Positions 16,214-23,001 of a DNA stretch of 64,000 bases are shown piece after piece. A model generated the notes under the pieces. That model worked only from the letters and a program-made list of their open reading frames with translations. It had not been told where the DNA came from and did no database searches. This stretch comes from UBA2206 sp049303905 (lineage in GTDB: Bacteria; Patescibacteriota; Minisyncoccia; Moranbacterales; UBA2206), in contig JBAQNP010000011.1 of the NCBI GenBank assembly GCA_049303905.1, positions 6,196-70,195 on the forward strand, in the 5' to 3' direction. How positions within the stretch are numbered: the first letter of the stretch is position 1; each line of letters opens with the position of its first letter. The translations under genes and the position numbers were made by a program.

Positions 16214-16356
16214 ACCCTGTTAAATAAAATTTGTCCCTTATACTAAGAAACATCCTATTTTAATTATTGTTATTTATTTTTTTCACCTACTGTTTACCTA
16301 GATATATCCAAATCTAATTTTAATTTTTTTTAAAAATTAAAATTATTTAACAGGGT
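16214..16356. repeat. inverted copies of TTATTTAACAGGGT in the 16203-16489 spacer
   Basis: TTATTTAACAGGGT lies on the minus strand at 16214-16227, directly ahead of the DM13 gene, and on the plus strand at 16343-16356. The two form a 14-bp inverted repeat. A third copy is at 32786-32799. The rest of this spacer is AT-rich and I see no gene in it. Confidence 0.6.
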
Positions 16357-16514
16357 GAATTCCTAATATAATTATAATCCAAAAACAAAAAACTTGCCAG
16401 AATTATTCGAAATTAATAAAACCTTGATTTATTTGAAATGTTTGATATAATCAAATTGTTAGATAAATAGTCCTTGAGGCTATTTAAAATTGACAATTAA
16501 ATATTCCGCGATAG

Positions 16515-16564
16515 TCCCGACGCAAGGTCGGGATCCCGACTTCTGTCTGGAGACAGAACGTCGG
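16515..16564. repeat. two adjacent GC-rich hairpins
   Basis: CCCGAC/GTCGGG (516-521 with 527-532) is followed by CCGACTTCTGTC pairing with GACAGAA-c-GTCGG (536-564). Both are perfect or near-perfect hairpins in an otherwise AT-rich region and look like dispersed palindromic repeats. Confidence 0.6.
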
Positions 16565-16582
16565 AGCTCAATCAAAAATCCA

Positions 16583-16846
16583 ATGCCACATGTTTACATA
16601 TTAGAAAGCATAAACGATGGTCGGTATTATATAGGTAGTACCGCTGATTTAAAGTCTAGGATAAAACATCATATTGGTGGGCACACTCCAAGTACCAAAA
16701 GATTTGGTAAAATTAAATTAGTCTTTTCTCAAGAATATGCAACATTGAAAGAGGTTAGAATTATTGAGAAAAAACTAAAGAAATTAAAGAGAAAAGATTA
16801 TTTGCAGAAAATAATCAAGGATGGTTTTATAAAAATAAAACCTTGA
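16583..16846 (+). CDS. GIY-YIG nuclease domain protein
   Basis: This is about 87 aa from the ATG at 16583. An in-frame extension back to 16490 crosses the hairpins and tRNA-like repeat and is rejected. HVYILESINDGRYYIGSTAD carries the 'Y-x-L ... YYIG' motif, and KSRIKHHIGGHTPSTKRFGK supplies the conserved Arg and His. EYATLKEVRIIEKKLK gives the metal-binding Glu. This single-domain UvrC-like nuclease is widespread in candidate phyla. Standing between duplicated tRNA-Asn ends, it could be a homing-type cassette. Confidence 0.85.
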   Translation: MPHVYILESINDGRYYIGSTADLKSRIKHHIGGHTPSTKRFGKIKLVFSQEYATLKEVRIIEKKLKKLKRKDYLQKIIKDGFIKIKP

Positions 16847-16857
16847 CAACTAAATAT

Positions 16858-16929
16858 TCCGCGATAGCTCAATGGTAGAGCAGTTGACTGTTAATCAATT
16901 GGTTCCAGGTTCGAGTCCTGGTCGCGGAG
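16858..16929 (+). tRNA. tRNA-Asn (GTT)
   Basis: The 7-bp acceptor TCCGCGA/TCGCGGA, D-arm GCTC/GAGC, anticodon loop CTGTTAA with GTT, and T-arm CCAGG-TTCGAGT-CCTGG are all present, with discriminator G. CCA is not encoded. Its 3' half is also the antisense of the last codons of the recombinase gene. Confidence 0.95.
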
Positions 16930-18522
16930 CAGAACTGGAGAACTAGAGTATAAAAGCTCTAGTTTTTCTTTATCTTCGGGCAAATTCAGAGGTTCGAACT
17001 TTCTGAATATCGTATTTAGCTCGGAAGATATTTTTTCTAGGCCAGCGAACTTATTATCGGCTCTAATATTGAGTTTTTTCTCAGAAAGTGAGAGGTTCGA
17101 ACCAATCGCCCTAAATATCTCTTTTCGTTTTTCTTCATCGCCATTTCTGAACTTTTCAAGTGAGTCCTTGGCAAGCTCCAGCAATTCTTTCGTTTCTTCC
17201 AGCTGGTCTATCCAATAGGTTGAATTGTCCTCACAAGCGTCCAAACTGGCCTTCAGCCGTCCTTTTTCTCGTGTTAGCTCATCTTTCTTCGTTGCGAATT
17301 CACCCTCGCTTAATTCGCCATTTATTCGCATATCTAGGAGTCTAGCTAACTTGTTATCATAAGCTTCGCATTCCTTTTTTCGGTTTTCTAATGTTTGTTT
17401 CCTTTCCTCAATTTCTTCCTTGTTTTCCTTTCTGAGTTTTTCAATCGCCCATTCTAGGAATGTGGGGTGGATCTTTATTCTTTTTAGGATTCCAATGATT
17501 TCTTCTTCAAACTTCCTTTCCTCGACTACTTTTTGATCGCATTTTGGATCTAACCTGTGACTACAGTGGTAGTAGATGTAATAATGAGTTTTGCCATTCT
17601 TGCATTTCTTAACTTTATGTTCAGCTACTATCGATGCTTCACATATTCCGCATCTGATCGCTCCTGTATATTTGAAACTGTATTTTCGTGGTCTGGTCGT
17701 TCCTCGTCGACCGAGTATCATTTGAGTCTTTTCGAATTCTGCTTGTGTGATCATCGGTTCATGCTTGCCTTTATGCCATTGGCCACTATCGGATGGAAAT
17801 TCATACCAGCCGTAGTAGAAAGGGTTATTCATCATGGCGTACCATGAGCTGATGGAAACTTTTTGGCCATGCTTATTTGTAAAGTTCCATTCAGCAGTTC
17901 CTTTCCTGTATGCTTCTGGCGGAGTGAGTTTTCCTGAAGCGACCATTTTCAACATCTTTTGAATCGTTTCAAATCTTTCAGGATCTTTGATGATTTCTTT
18001 TTCGCCTTTGAGCTTGATGGGATTGTGTCTATATCCGAGTGGCGATCCATTAGGATACCACCCTCGCTCCGCTTTGTTTCGCAGGCCTCGCTTTGTGTCA
18101 GTGCTTAGATCGCGAATGAATTGGTTAGCCATTCCTTGCTCTACAGCCATCACTAGAACATTATCTTCAGGGTAATAACTTCTCCCGAATGTAAAAATAT
18201 GTTTTATCATCTTACCCTGTAGCATCCAACTTATCGTACCGCTATCTACAGGATTTCTAGACAGACGATTAAGTTTCCAACAAAGTATTCCATCAGCTTC
18301 GCCCCGTTTTATTTTTTCGAACATTTCGTTAAAAACTATCCTCCCAGGCTCTTTGGCTGATTTGGATTCATGCATAATTTCAGATACATTCAACCCGTTT
18401 TCTTTTGCGAGTCTTTGTAACTCTTCAATTTGCGAGTCAATCGATGCCATTTGTCGATCCTCGCTTTCAGATGATTTTCGAGCGTAAAGAATGTACTTAG
18501 TTGCTCTTGTTTCTTGGTTCAT
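16891..18522 (-). CDS. large serine recombinase (integrase)
   Basis: This 543-aa protein has an N-terminal resolvase domain KYILYARKSSESEDRQMASI with the nucleophile Ser in RKSSE and an LCWKLNRLSRNPVDSGTI loop. The recombinase domain follows (NKAERGWYPNGSPLGYRHNP), then a zinc ribbon with Cys at about 290, 293, 317 and further residues. A long coiled coil (about 370-450) leads to the C-terminus. The last residues (LLRDQDSNLEPID) are simply antisense tRNA-Asn, so the gene was probably fused to this end by integration into the tRNA. Such enzymes move phages and integrative elements, which marks 16.9 kb as an element boundary. Confidence 0.92.
   Translation of the reverse strand: MNQETRATKYILYARKSSESEDRQMASIDSQIEELQRLAKENGLNVSEIMHESKSAKEPGRIVFNEMFEKIKRGEADGILCWKLNRLSRNPVDSGTISWMLQGKMIKHIFTFGRSYYPEDNVLVMAVEQGMANQFIRDLSTDTKRGLRNKAERGWYPNGSPLGYRHNPIKLKGEKEIIKDPERFETIQKMLKMVASGKLTPPEAYRKGTAEWNFTNKHGQKVSISSWYAMMNNPFYYGWYEFPSDSGQWHKGKHEPMITQAEFEKTQMILGRRGTTRPRKYSFKYTGAIRCGICEASIVAEHKVKKCKNGKTHYYIYYHCSHRLDPKCDQKVVEERKFEEEIIGILKRIKIHPTFLEWAIEKLRKENKEEIEERKQTLENRKKECEAYDNKLARLLDMRINGELSEGEFATKKDELTREKGRLKASLDACEDNSTYWIDQLEETKELLELAKDSLEKFRNGDEEKRKEIFRAIGSNLSLSEKKLNIRADNKFAGLEKISSELNTIFRKFEPLNLPEDKEKLELLYSSSPVLLRDQDSNLEPID
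16941..16967 (+). terminator. terminator of tRNA-Asn, inside the recombinase gene (antisense)
   Basis: AACTAGAG (941-948) pairs with CTCTAGTT (957-964), followed by TTTC. It lies 12 nt past the tRNA 3' end. Confidence 0.6.
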
Positions 18523-18738
18523 TTTTTTAATATTAATTGATTAGTTTTCTTAACAACACAATACTCCAAAGTGATATTAAAGCTAGTGGGTAAAAACCTG
18601 CGAAAATCCGACAAAGTTCGGGCTCAAAATAGGGTAAAGCTCTTTGCCAAAATCCCGCTTTTCTCTTTTATTAAGCCATAATATGCGATTTGAACTTTAC
18701 CCTTTTTTCTGAAAAAACTTTGTCGTCTTTTCTAAAAG

Positions 18739-19068
18739 AAAGCGGACTCATGTAAGGGCTTTTTCTTTTTTAGTAAACCGACTCACGTAAGTCGGTTTTC
18801 TTTTGAGAATACTGACTCATGTAGGTAAGTTTTCTTCAATCTCTATATTGCAAAAAACGTTCAGAAAATTCAGAAAATGTGTCCGCAAAACCCGCAAAAC
18901 TACATTCTCAAAACGTTCGGAAAACTCGGAAAACTAAAGTACGAAAAACGCTCCAAAAACTCCAAAAACCTACCTTTAAAAACGTTCAGAAAATTCAGGG
19001 GATTAAATTCCTGAAACGTTCAGAAAACTCAGAAAACCATATCCTTTTCTGTGTCAGAAAAGTCAGGG
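18739..19068. repeat. 34-bp phased array of covarying units in a 670-bp gene-free stretch
   Basis: Three units share GACTCAYGTARG at 18745, 18780 and 18814, each inside a hairpin whose stem differs but still pairs (AAAGC/GCTTT, AACCGAC/GTCGGTT, and ACTGAC/GTAAGT with one mismatch). Further right, units near 18880, 18914, 18949, 18983, 19017 and 19051 keep the 34-35 bp spacing. Each contains a word repeated twice with A-runs, for example TTCGGAAAACTCGGAAAAC or TCCAAAAACTCCAAAAAC. An extra unit at 18858 is out of phase. I see no coding gene in 18523-19195. Confidence 0.65.
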
Positions 19069-19195
19069 AATTATTTTTTAAAAAATCGCCGTTTTTTATT
19101 TTTTTACTTAACTTCATTGATTGCATAGATACTTTATATTTACCTTATAGGGAACATATATTCTTTATATGACGTATATGTATATATAATAGTTA

Positions 19196-19534
19196 CTATG
19201 TTTGACCATTAATGTTTCTGGAAAACTCCTCGCTTTGATAACATTCAATTATTTTTTCTTCTAATTTTTTCCATAGCACTTTATTCTCCATGTAAACAAT
19301 TTCAACAAATTTACCTTTGTGTGGCGTGGCTGGAGGAGAAACGTAAAGCCCTCTGGATGAATACCAAATTCTATAGCCCTTTATAACTAAACAGCCAAAG
19401 AAAGTAACATTTACAATAGCTCTGACGGAATCCTTTCTCGTTTCCATCTCCTTGATCAGGTTAATTTTGACACGAATATTTTCTATGTCACTATGATTCA
19501 ATATTCTTTTCTCATTGGGGGTTTCTATCTTCAT
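19196..19534 (-). CDS. SpoVG family protein
   Basis: This 112-aa protein matches the SpoVG pattern: IENIRVKINLIKEMETRKDS, then VRAIVNVTFFGCLVIKGYRI and the loop SSRGLYVSPPATPHKGKF. SpoVG proteins bind DNA or RNA and act as broad regulators in Firmicutes. Copies in mobile elements are also common, and the role here is unknown. Near the C-terminus KLEEKIIECYQSEEF is the usual final helix. It is the promoter-distal gene of the small cargo block next to the recombinase. Confidence 0.75.
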   Translation of the reverse strand: MKIETPNEKRILNHSDIENIRVKINLIKEMETRKDSVRAIVNVTFFGCLVIKGYRIWYSSRGLYVSPPATPHKGKFVEIVYMENKVLWKKLEEKIIECYQSEEFSRNINGQT

Positions 19535-19638
19535 TTTTTTACTAATTTTAATAATAATGCTAATTATGTATAAGAATTCATTTTAGATGCTTAGCTCTCC
19601 ATTTCCAGCTTTGCTCATCCTCGCATGCAAAATGTAAT

Positions 19639-19920
19639 TTATGTTTCCGAATAGTATAAGTCATGTAAGATTTCTATTTTTTTACTACCATCATAATCTT
19701 CTTTGGAAACGTTTTTATTGAAATGATAGTTGATTGATTTTATGGAAATTTTTCGACTACTCTGCTTTACTTCCATCACGATCATTCTGAATAGACAAAT
19801 ATCGGAAACCAGTTGATAGTTCCTTAAACTCCGAAGATACTTAAAAATTCTTCCCAACCCATAGTTCTTATCAATCAGTCTCCTAGCAATTTTGATTTGA
19901 TCATTTGCATTTTTGCTCAT
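19639..19920 (-). CDS. hypothetical protein, 93 aa
   Basis: I recognise no family. The protein is basic and predicted helical, with ANDQIKIARRLIDKNYGLGR at the start and KISIKSINYHFNKNVSKEDY near the end, a possible small DNA-binding protein. It lies 6 nt downstream of the 45-aa gene, in the same direction as the SpoVG-like gene, within the cargo region of the putative integrated element. Confidence 0.5.
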   Translation of the reverse strand: MSKNANDQIKIARRLIDKNYGLGRIFKYLRSLRNYQLVSDICLFRMIVMEVKQSSRKISIKSINYHFNKNVSKEDYDGSKKIEILHDLYYSET

Positions 19921-19926
19921 ATTTTT

Positions 19927-20064
19927 TTAATTAGATTTATAAACAGCAGTCAGTAAATCCAGCAACATTTGAGCATTTTCAACAATCTCGTTGTCGCTTA
20001 TTTCAACGCCAAATTCTTCTTCGTGCATTTGCTTTAGTTGTTGGATTTCTTCTTGCGAAAACAT
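19927..20064 (-). CDS. 45-aa helical mini-protein
   Basis: The frame runs from ATG 20064 to TAA 19927-19929. It reads MFSQEEIQQLKQMHEEEFGV and EISDNEIVENAQMLLDLLTA, then VYKSN. The 'F-x-x-x-(Y/H)xxEFGxEISDxEAxxxAxxLLxLxxxVYK' layout recurs in short proteins of candidate phyla and related plasmids. The gene is packed between neighbours with 1-6 nt gaps, which supports it being real. Function unknown. Confidence 0.6.
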   Translation of the reverse strand: MFSQEEIQQLKQMHEEEFGVEISDNEIVENAQMLLDLLTAVYKSN

Positions 20065-20065
20065 T

Positions 20066-20284
20066 TTAGTTATAGATTCTACCTTTCAAATCCTTTTGAA
20101 TGAAAAATAACTTTTTTGGTTCGACCTTTATTTTTCCATTGTGAAAATCATCCAATATCATATTGGTTTTTTCGTTTGGGATAATAACAAAGACACATCT
20201 TCTTGGATCGCTTTTGTCTATTTCTGCAATTTCATGATCAAAGTAAAGCAGTACTGAACACGTTAATAGATCTGTTATTTTCAT
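20066..20284 (-). CDS. hypothetical protein, 72 aa
   Basis: I do not recognise this protein. It opens MKITDLLTCSVLLYFDHEIA and contains CVFVIIPNEKTNMILDDFHN, so it looks like a compact alpha/beta domain. It stops 1 nt before the 45-aa gene starts. Gene packing makes translation likely. Confidence 0.5.
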   Translation of the reverse strand: MKITDLLTCSVLLYFDHEIAEIDKSDPRRCVFVIIPNEKTNMILDDFHNGKIKVEPKKLFFIQKDLKGRIYN

Positions 20285-20370
20285 CTTAATCTAAATAAAA
20301 AAATTACGACTTTATATGTCGTAATCATAGAGCGTAACTATTTAATCCTGCACAGTATAAATCTGGTGGA

Positions 20371-21477
20371 TTATAGGTTCATTAGCTTTTTGAATCTGGT
20401 TATTTCTCTTGATGCAATATTTGCAGGGACTTTCTTAAGCTTAAGGTTTTCCATTACTTTGTTTGCCTCTTTGTTGGTCAATTTTTCCCCAGTAATCAAG
20501 AAGAAATATATTGCCTCGCTCAATATTGTTTTTGGATCTATCCTTGAAATTCCCATTTTAGACTTGTAGGATGGAAATTTCTTTATGACACCAGCACCGC
20601 TTAATTCTTTGATAAGGTTTCTTATATCGGTTATGTCAGTTGCACCATAAATATCAATGCTGATGTGTGGCTCAAAATTCTTCAGTTTTTCCTTGCTTAA
20701 CTGAATGCATCGATTTTCCGTTTGTATTATTGAAGCCCTTGATGATCTTCGGCTGGAAGTCGCAAAATTATCATCCCACTCTATTTTATTGAACAAAATA
20801 AATTTTCTTAGATTGGATGAATAACTCGAAGGGAAACCCAATTCCATGACAAAAAAATTGTAAATTTCCTCTTTGAGTTTCGGGTATTTATTATCTAAAA
20901 ATATATCAATTTCATCAATCAATTTTTGCTTGGTTTTGCCACTTTGATTTTCCGTGCTTTTGTCAGCTATTTCCAAAATCAGATCATAATATGGATCGGA
21001 TTCATTTTCCAATACTTCTACCAAATAAACTGCATTTTCTCTAAAATTACTATATACTTCCGCTCTGACAGCACTAGGTTTTATTCCATATTTTTTTCTC
21101 AGGTTGCTTAACCATTGATTGAATTTTGGAATAAATCGCAATATGGTAATCAGCGATATTTCTTTTGGATGTTTTAAACCTTTTTTAATATAACCAAAAT
21201 CTGTAGCCAAAATTGATAAAACTTCTCGCTTAGCTAAGGATTCTTTTTCAGATAATCCCATTTCAATCCCTGTTTTTTTGGATGGTTTATTTTTCTCCTT
21301 AATTAGATTATTTAAACCGAGCAAATCATTTGGAATAAAATATTCTTCTTTGATAAAACCAGCATCTTCTAGAAATTTGCTTGATACCTGGATAGTTCTC
21401 TTCGAGAAAAGAGGACTTTTATTTGCTTCTGTACAAAAATCAACTAAATTCATGATGTTAATCTTAATTTCTTCCAT
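20371..21477 (-). CDS. hypothetical protein, 368 aa
   Basis: The start chosen is ATG 21477 (MEEIKINIMNLVDFCTEANK). The frame stays open to 21669, but those 64 codons translate a palindromic repeat and are rejected. The protein is soluble, with helical N- and C-terminal parts. LRKKYGIKPSAVRAEVYSNF lies mid-protein, an SSRRSSRASI patch near residue 245, and a possible winged-helix segment DIRNLIKELSGAGVIKKFPS near 300. This suggests DNA binding, but no family is recognised. It heads the minus-strand cargo block. Confidence 0.55.
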   Translation of the reverse strand: MEEIKINIMNLVDFCTEANKSPLFSKRTIQVSSKFLEDAGFIKEEYFIPNDLLGLNNLIKEKNKPSKKTGIEMGLSEKESLAKREVLSILATDFGYIKKGLKHPKEISLITILRFIPKFNQWLSNLRKKYGIKPSAVRAEVYSNFRENAVYLVEVLENESDPYYDLILEIADKSTENQSGKTKQKLIDEIDIFLDNKYPKLKEEIYNFFVMELGFPSSYSSNLRKFILFNKIEWDDNFATSSRRSSRASIIQTENRCIQLSKEKLKNFEPHISIDIYGATDITDIRNLIKELSGAGVIKKFPSYKSKMGISRIDPKTILSEAIYFFLITGEKLTNKEANKVMENLKLKKVPANIASREITRFKKLMNL

Positions 21478-21554
21478 TTTACCACTAAACCCGAAATGGT
21501 TGTATTTTAAGCAATTTGATGGTATTTTATATTTGGTACCATAATCAATAAATA

Positions 21555-21636
21555 CTAAGGTGAAACCCTTGGGTTTTGCTCTATCACGCCCTTTAGCGGG
21601 CGGCTCGACGCACATGATAGAGCACCTTGGTGTTTT
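21555..21636 (+). ncRNA. three-way-junction RNA-like element with terminator-like end
   Basis: CTAAGGTG (555-562) pairs with CACCTTGG (623-630, one wobble). Inside lie an AAACCC/GGGTTT hairpin (563-576) and a GCTCTATC/GATAGAGC stem (578-585 with 616-623) capped by CGCCC/GGGCG. A T6 run follows on the plus strand. It may be a small RNA, a leader of the plus-strand gene or a mobile palindromic repeat. Confidence 0.5.
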
Positions 21637-21682
21637 TTGATTGTGGTACCCGTCGGGTCGTCCACTCAAGCGGAACCACTCG

Positions 21683-21705
21683 ACGACTAATTATTAGTCG
21701 TTTTT
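21683..21705 (+). terminator. 9-bp perfect hairpin followed by T run
   Basis: ACGACTAAT and ATTAGTCGT flank one base and are followed by TTTT. It ends 4 nt before the ATG at 21709, so it may also act on that gene's translation. Confidence 0.5.
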
Positions 21706-21708
21706 ATT

Positions 21709-22992
21709 ATGAAAATTTCTAGAATTTTAGGGGAAAACTTTTTTCGGAAAGATTTGAATCTTAAAAATAAATGGTTGCATAGACTTATTTCTATCTCATT
21801 TGTTTTATTATTTTTTGTTTCTGTTATTTCCGTATTTGTAGACTATTTTGATGGTAATGGTTTTACCCAATGGACACAGACAAACACTCTTAAAGAGAGA
21901 ATAAATTCTGATATGAATGCTACTGGCAATCTTGTTAAACAAAACGAGAAATTAGAAGAAATTGGTGCTCCTGCACAAACTCTAAATCTTAATGACTTGC
22001 CCTATGGTGATTATGTTTTAAATAATGTATATTGTTCCACTGAAATTCAAAATCATGTAGGGGAAATAAAAAACGAACGTAAAATTGACCACCTTCTAGT
22101 AAGAGATTTGTATGATAAAAATGATGTTTCAATTGAAGATTTTAATAAATACATAAAGGAAAATAATATAGATTGTATAGCTGTGGATGCTTATACGACT
22201 TATGGAAATAACAGTCAGGAAACTGGTAAATTTACTTTTTTAGAACCCAATAAAAAATTTCAGAATGGTTGGGCGTTTTATAAAAAATCAATCCCCAAAA
22301 CCGTTTTATATCTTTTAGGATATTCACTTTGGACAGTGACATCTTTATTACTTATTTTCATTGTAATAGCCGTTATCTATTATAAAATTTTGCTTTATAT
22401 AATATTCGGCAAAGCCACCAATGAAGCATCAAGGGAGGGAATCGAAAGAAGCGATGCAGTAAAATTGAGTCGATACGCAAAGCCCATAGTCATTATCTCA
22501 ATCGTAATCATTTTACTTTTAGGAGTTTCTTTTTATTGGTTTGGAATTAGGCCGTCAAATATTCGACAGTGGTGTTCTGACGTTGAGGGAAGACAGGCTA
22601 CTAATAGTGAATACACGAATTGTTTAAGGAAAAATGGGTTAAGAGAGGACAATTTACAATCTATTAATGATGAGCAATTAAAAAATTTACAACAAAGCAT
22701 CGACGAGCAGTCGGAAAAAATAGAAAATGTTAACACAAAAAAGAACACCTCGTCTATCGATGCTCAGGCAATAATAAAGTCATCCATAGAAAAAACTAAT
22801 CGTGAAGAGCAGGCAAAATGCCAGCAGGAATTAAGTGAATATAACTCCTGTTTAGCTGAGTATAATTCTAAGATGACTGAATATAATTCATGCCTAACGG
22901 AAGAAGCGAATCCGAATTCCTGGAATTATGGCAAGACATCACTTTGTTTCAAGCCATCTAATTATTGCTTTAAGCCAGTTTGTGCTTATTAG
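21709..22992 (+). CDS. hypothetical membrane protein with cysteine-rich tail
   Basis: This 427-aa protein has a first transmembrane helix at about 26-46. An external alpha/beta-like domain follows (about 50-195, with LNLNDLPYGDYVLNNVYCST), then helices at about 200-225 and 258-280. The last part is a coiled coil (about 310-370) ending in a repeat of CQQELSEYNSCLAEYNSKMT and a Cys-rich tail. Cysteines spaced about 7 apart in the coil could form disulfides. I recognise no family. It converges on the subtilase gene with 9 nt between stops. Confidence 0.5.
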   Translation: MKISRILGENFFRKDLNLKNKWLHRLISISFVLLFFVSVISVFVDYFDGNGFTQWTQTNTLKERINSDMNATGNLVKQNEKLEEIGAPAQTLNLNDLPYGDYVLNNVYCSTEIQNHVGEIKNERKIDHLLVRDLYDKNDVSIEDFNKYIKENNIDCIAVDAYTTYGNNSQETGKFTFLEPNKKFQNGWAFYKKSIPKTVLYLLGYSLWTVTSLLLIFIVIAVIYYKILLYIIFGKATNEASREGIERSDAVKLSRYAKPIVIISIVIILLLGVSFYWFGIRPSNIRQWCSDVEGRQATNSEYTNCLRKNGLREDNLQSINDEQLKNLQQSIDEQSEKIENVNTKKNTSSIDAQAIIKSSIEKTNREEQAKCQQELSEYNSCLAEYNSKMTEYNSCLTEEANPNSWNYGKTSLCFKPSNYCFKPVCAY

Positions 22993-23001
22993 TAAAAAAG
23001 T

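Larger units (their letters stand above)
16490..16867 (+). mobile_element. GIY-YIG cassette flanked by 25-bp direct repeats at tRNA-Asn
   Basis: TTGACAATTAAATATTCCGC and GATAG at 16490-16514 are repeated at 16843-16867 with one mismatch. The right copy contains the first 10 nt of the tRNA-Asn gene. The 353-bp unit between them holds two hairpins and a GIY-YIG gene. The arrangement suggests insertion at the tRNA 5' end with target duplication, or a tandem duplication. Confidence 0.55.

Noticed and set aside
16490..16582. 31-codon extension of the GIY-YIG protein
   Set aside because: It crosses the tRNA-like repeat and two hairpins. The family begins at MPHVYIL.
18739..19068. CRISPR array
   Set aside because: Repeats are not identical, there are no spacers of constant length between exact repeats, and no cas genes are present.
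18879..19172. 97-aa plus-strand frame over the phased array
   Set aside because: It is a by-product of repeats that lack stops. There is no ribosome site and the composition is Lys-Thr-Gln biased.
21478..21669. 64-codon extension of the 368-aa protein
   Set aside because: Its codons translate the structured palindromic element and resemble no protein.
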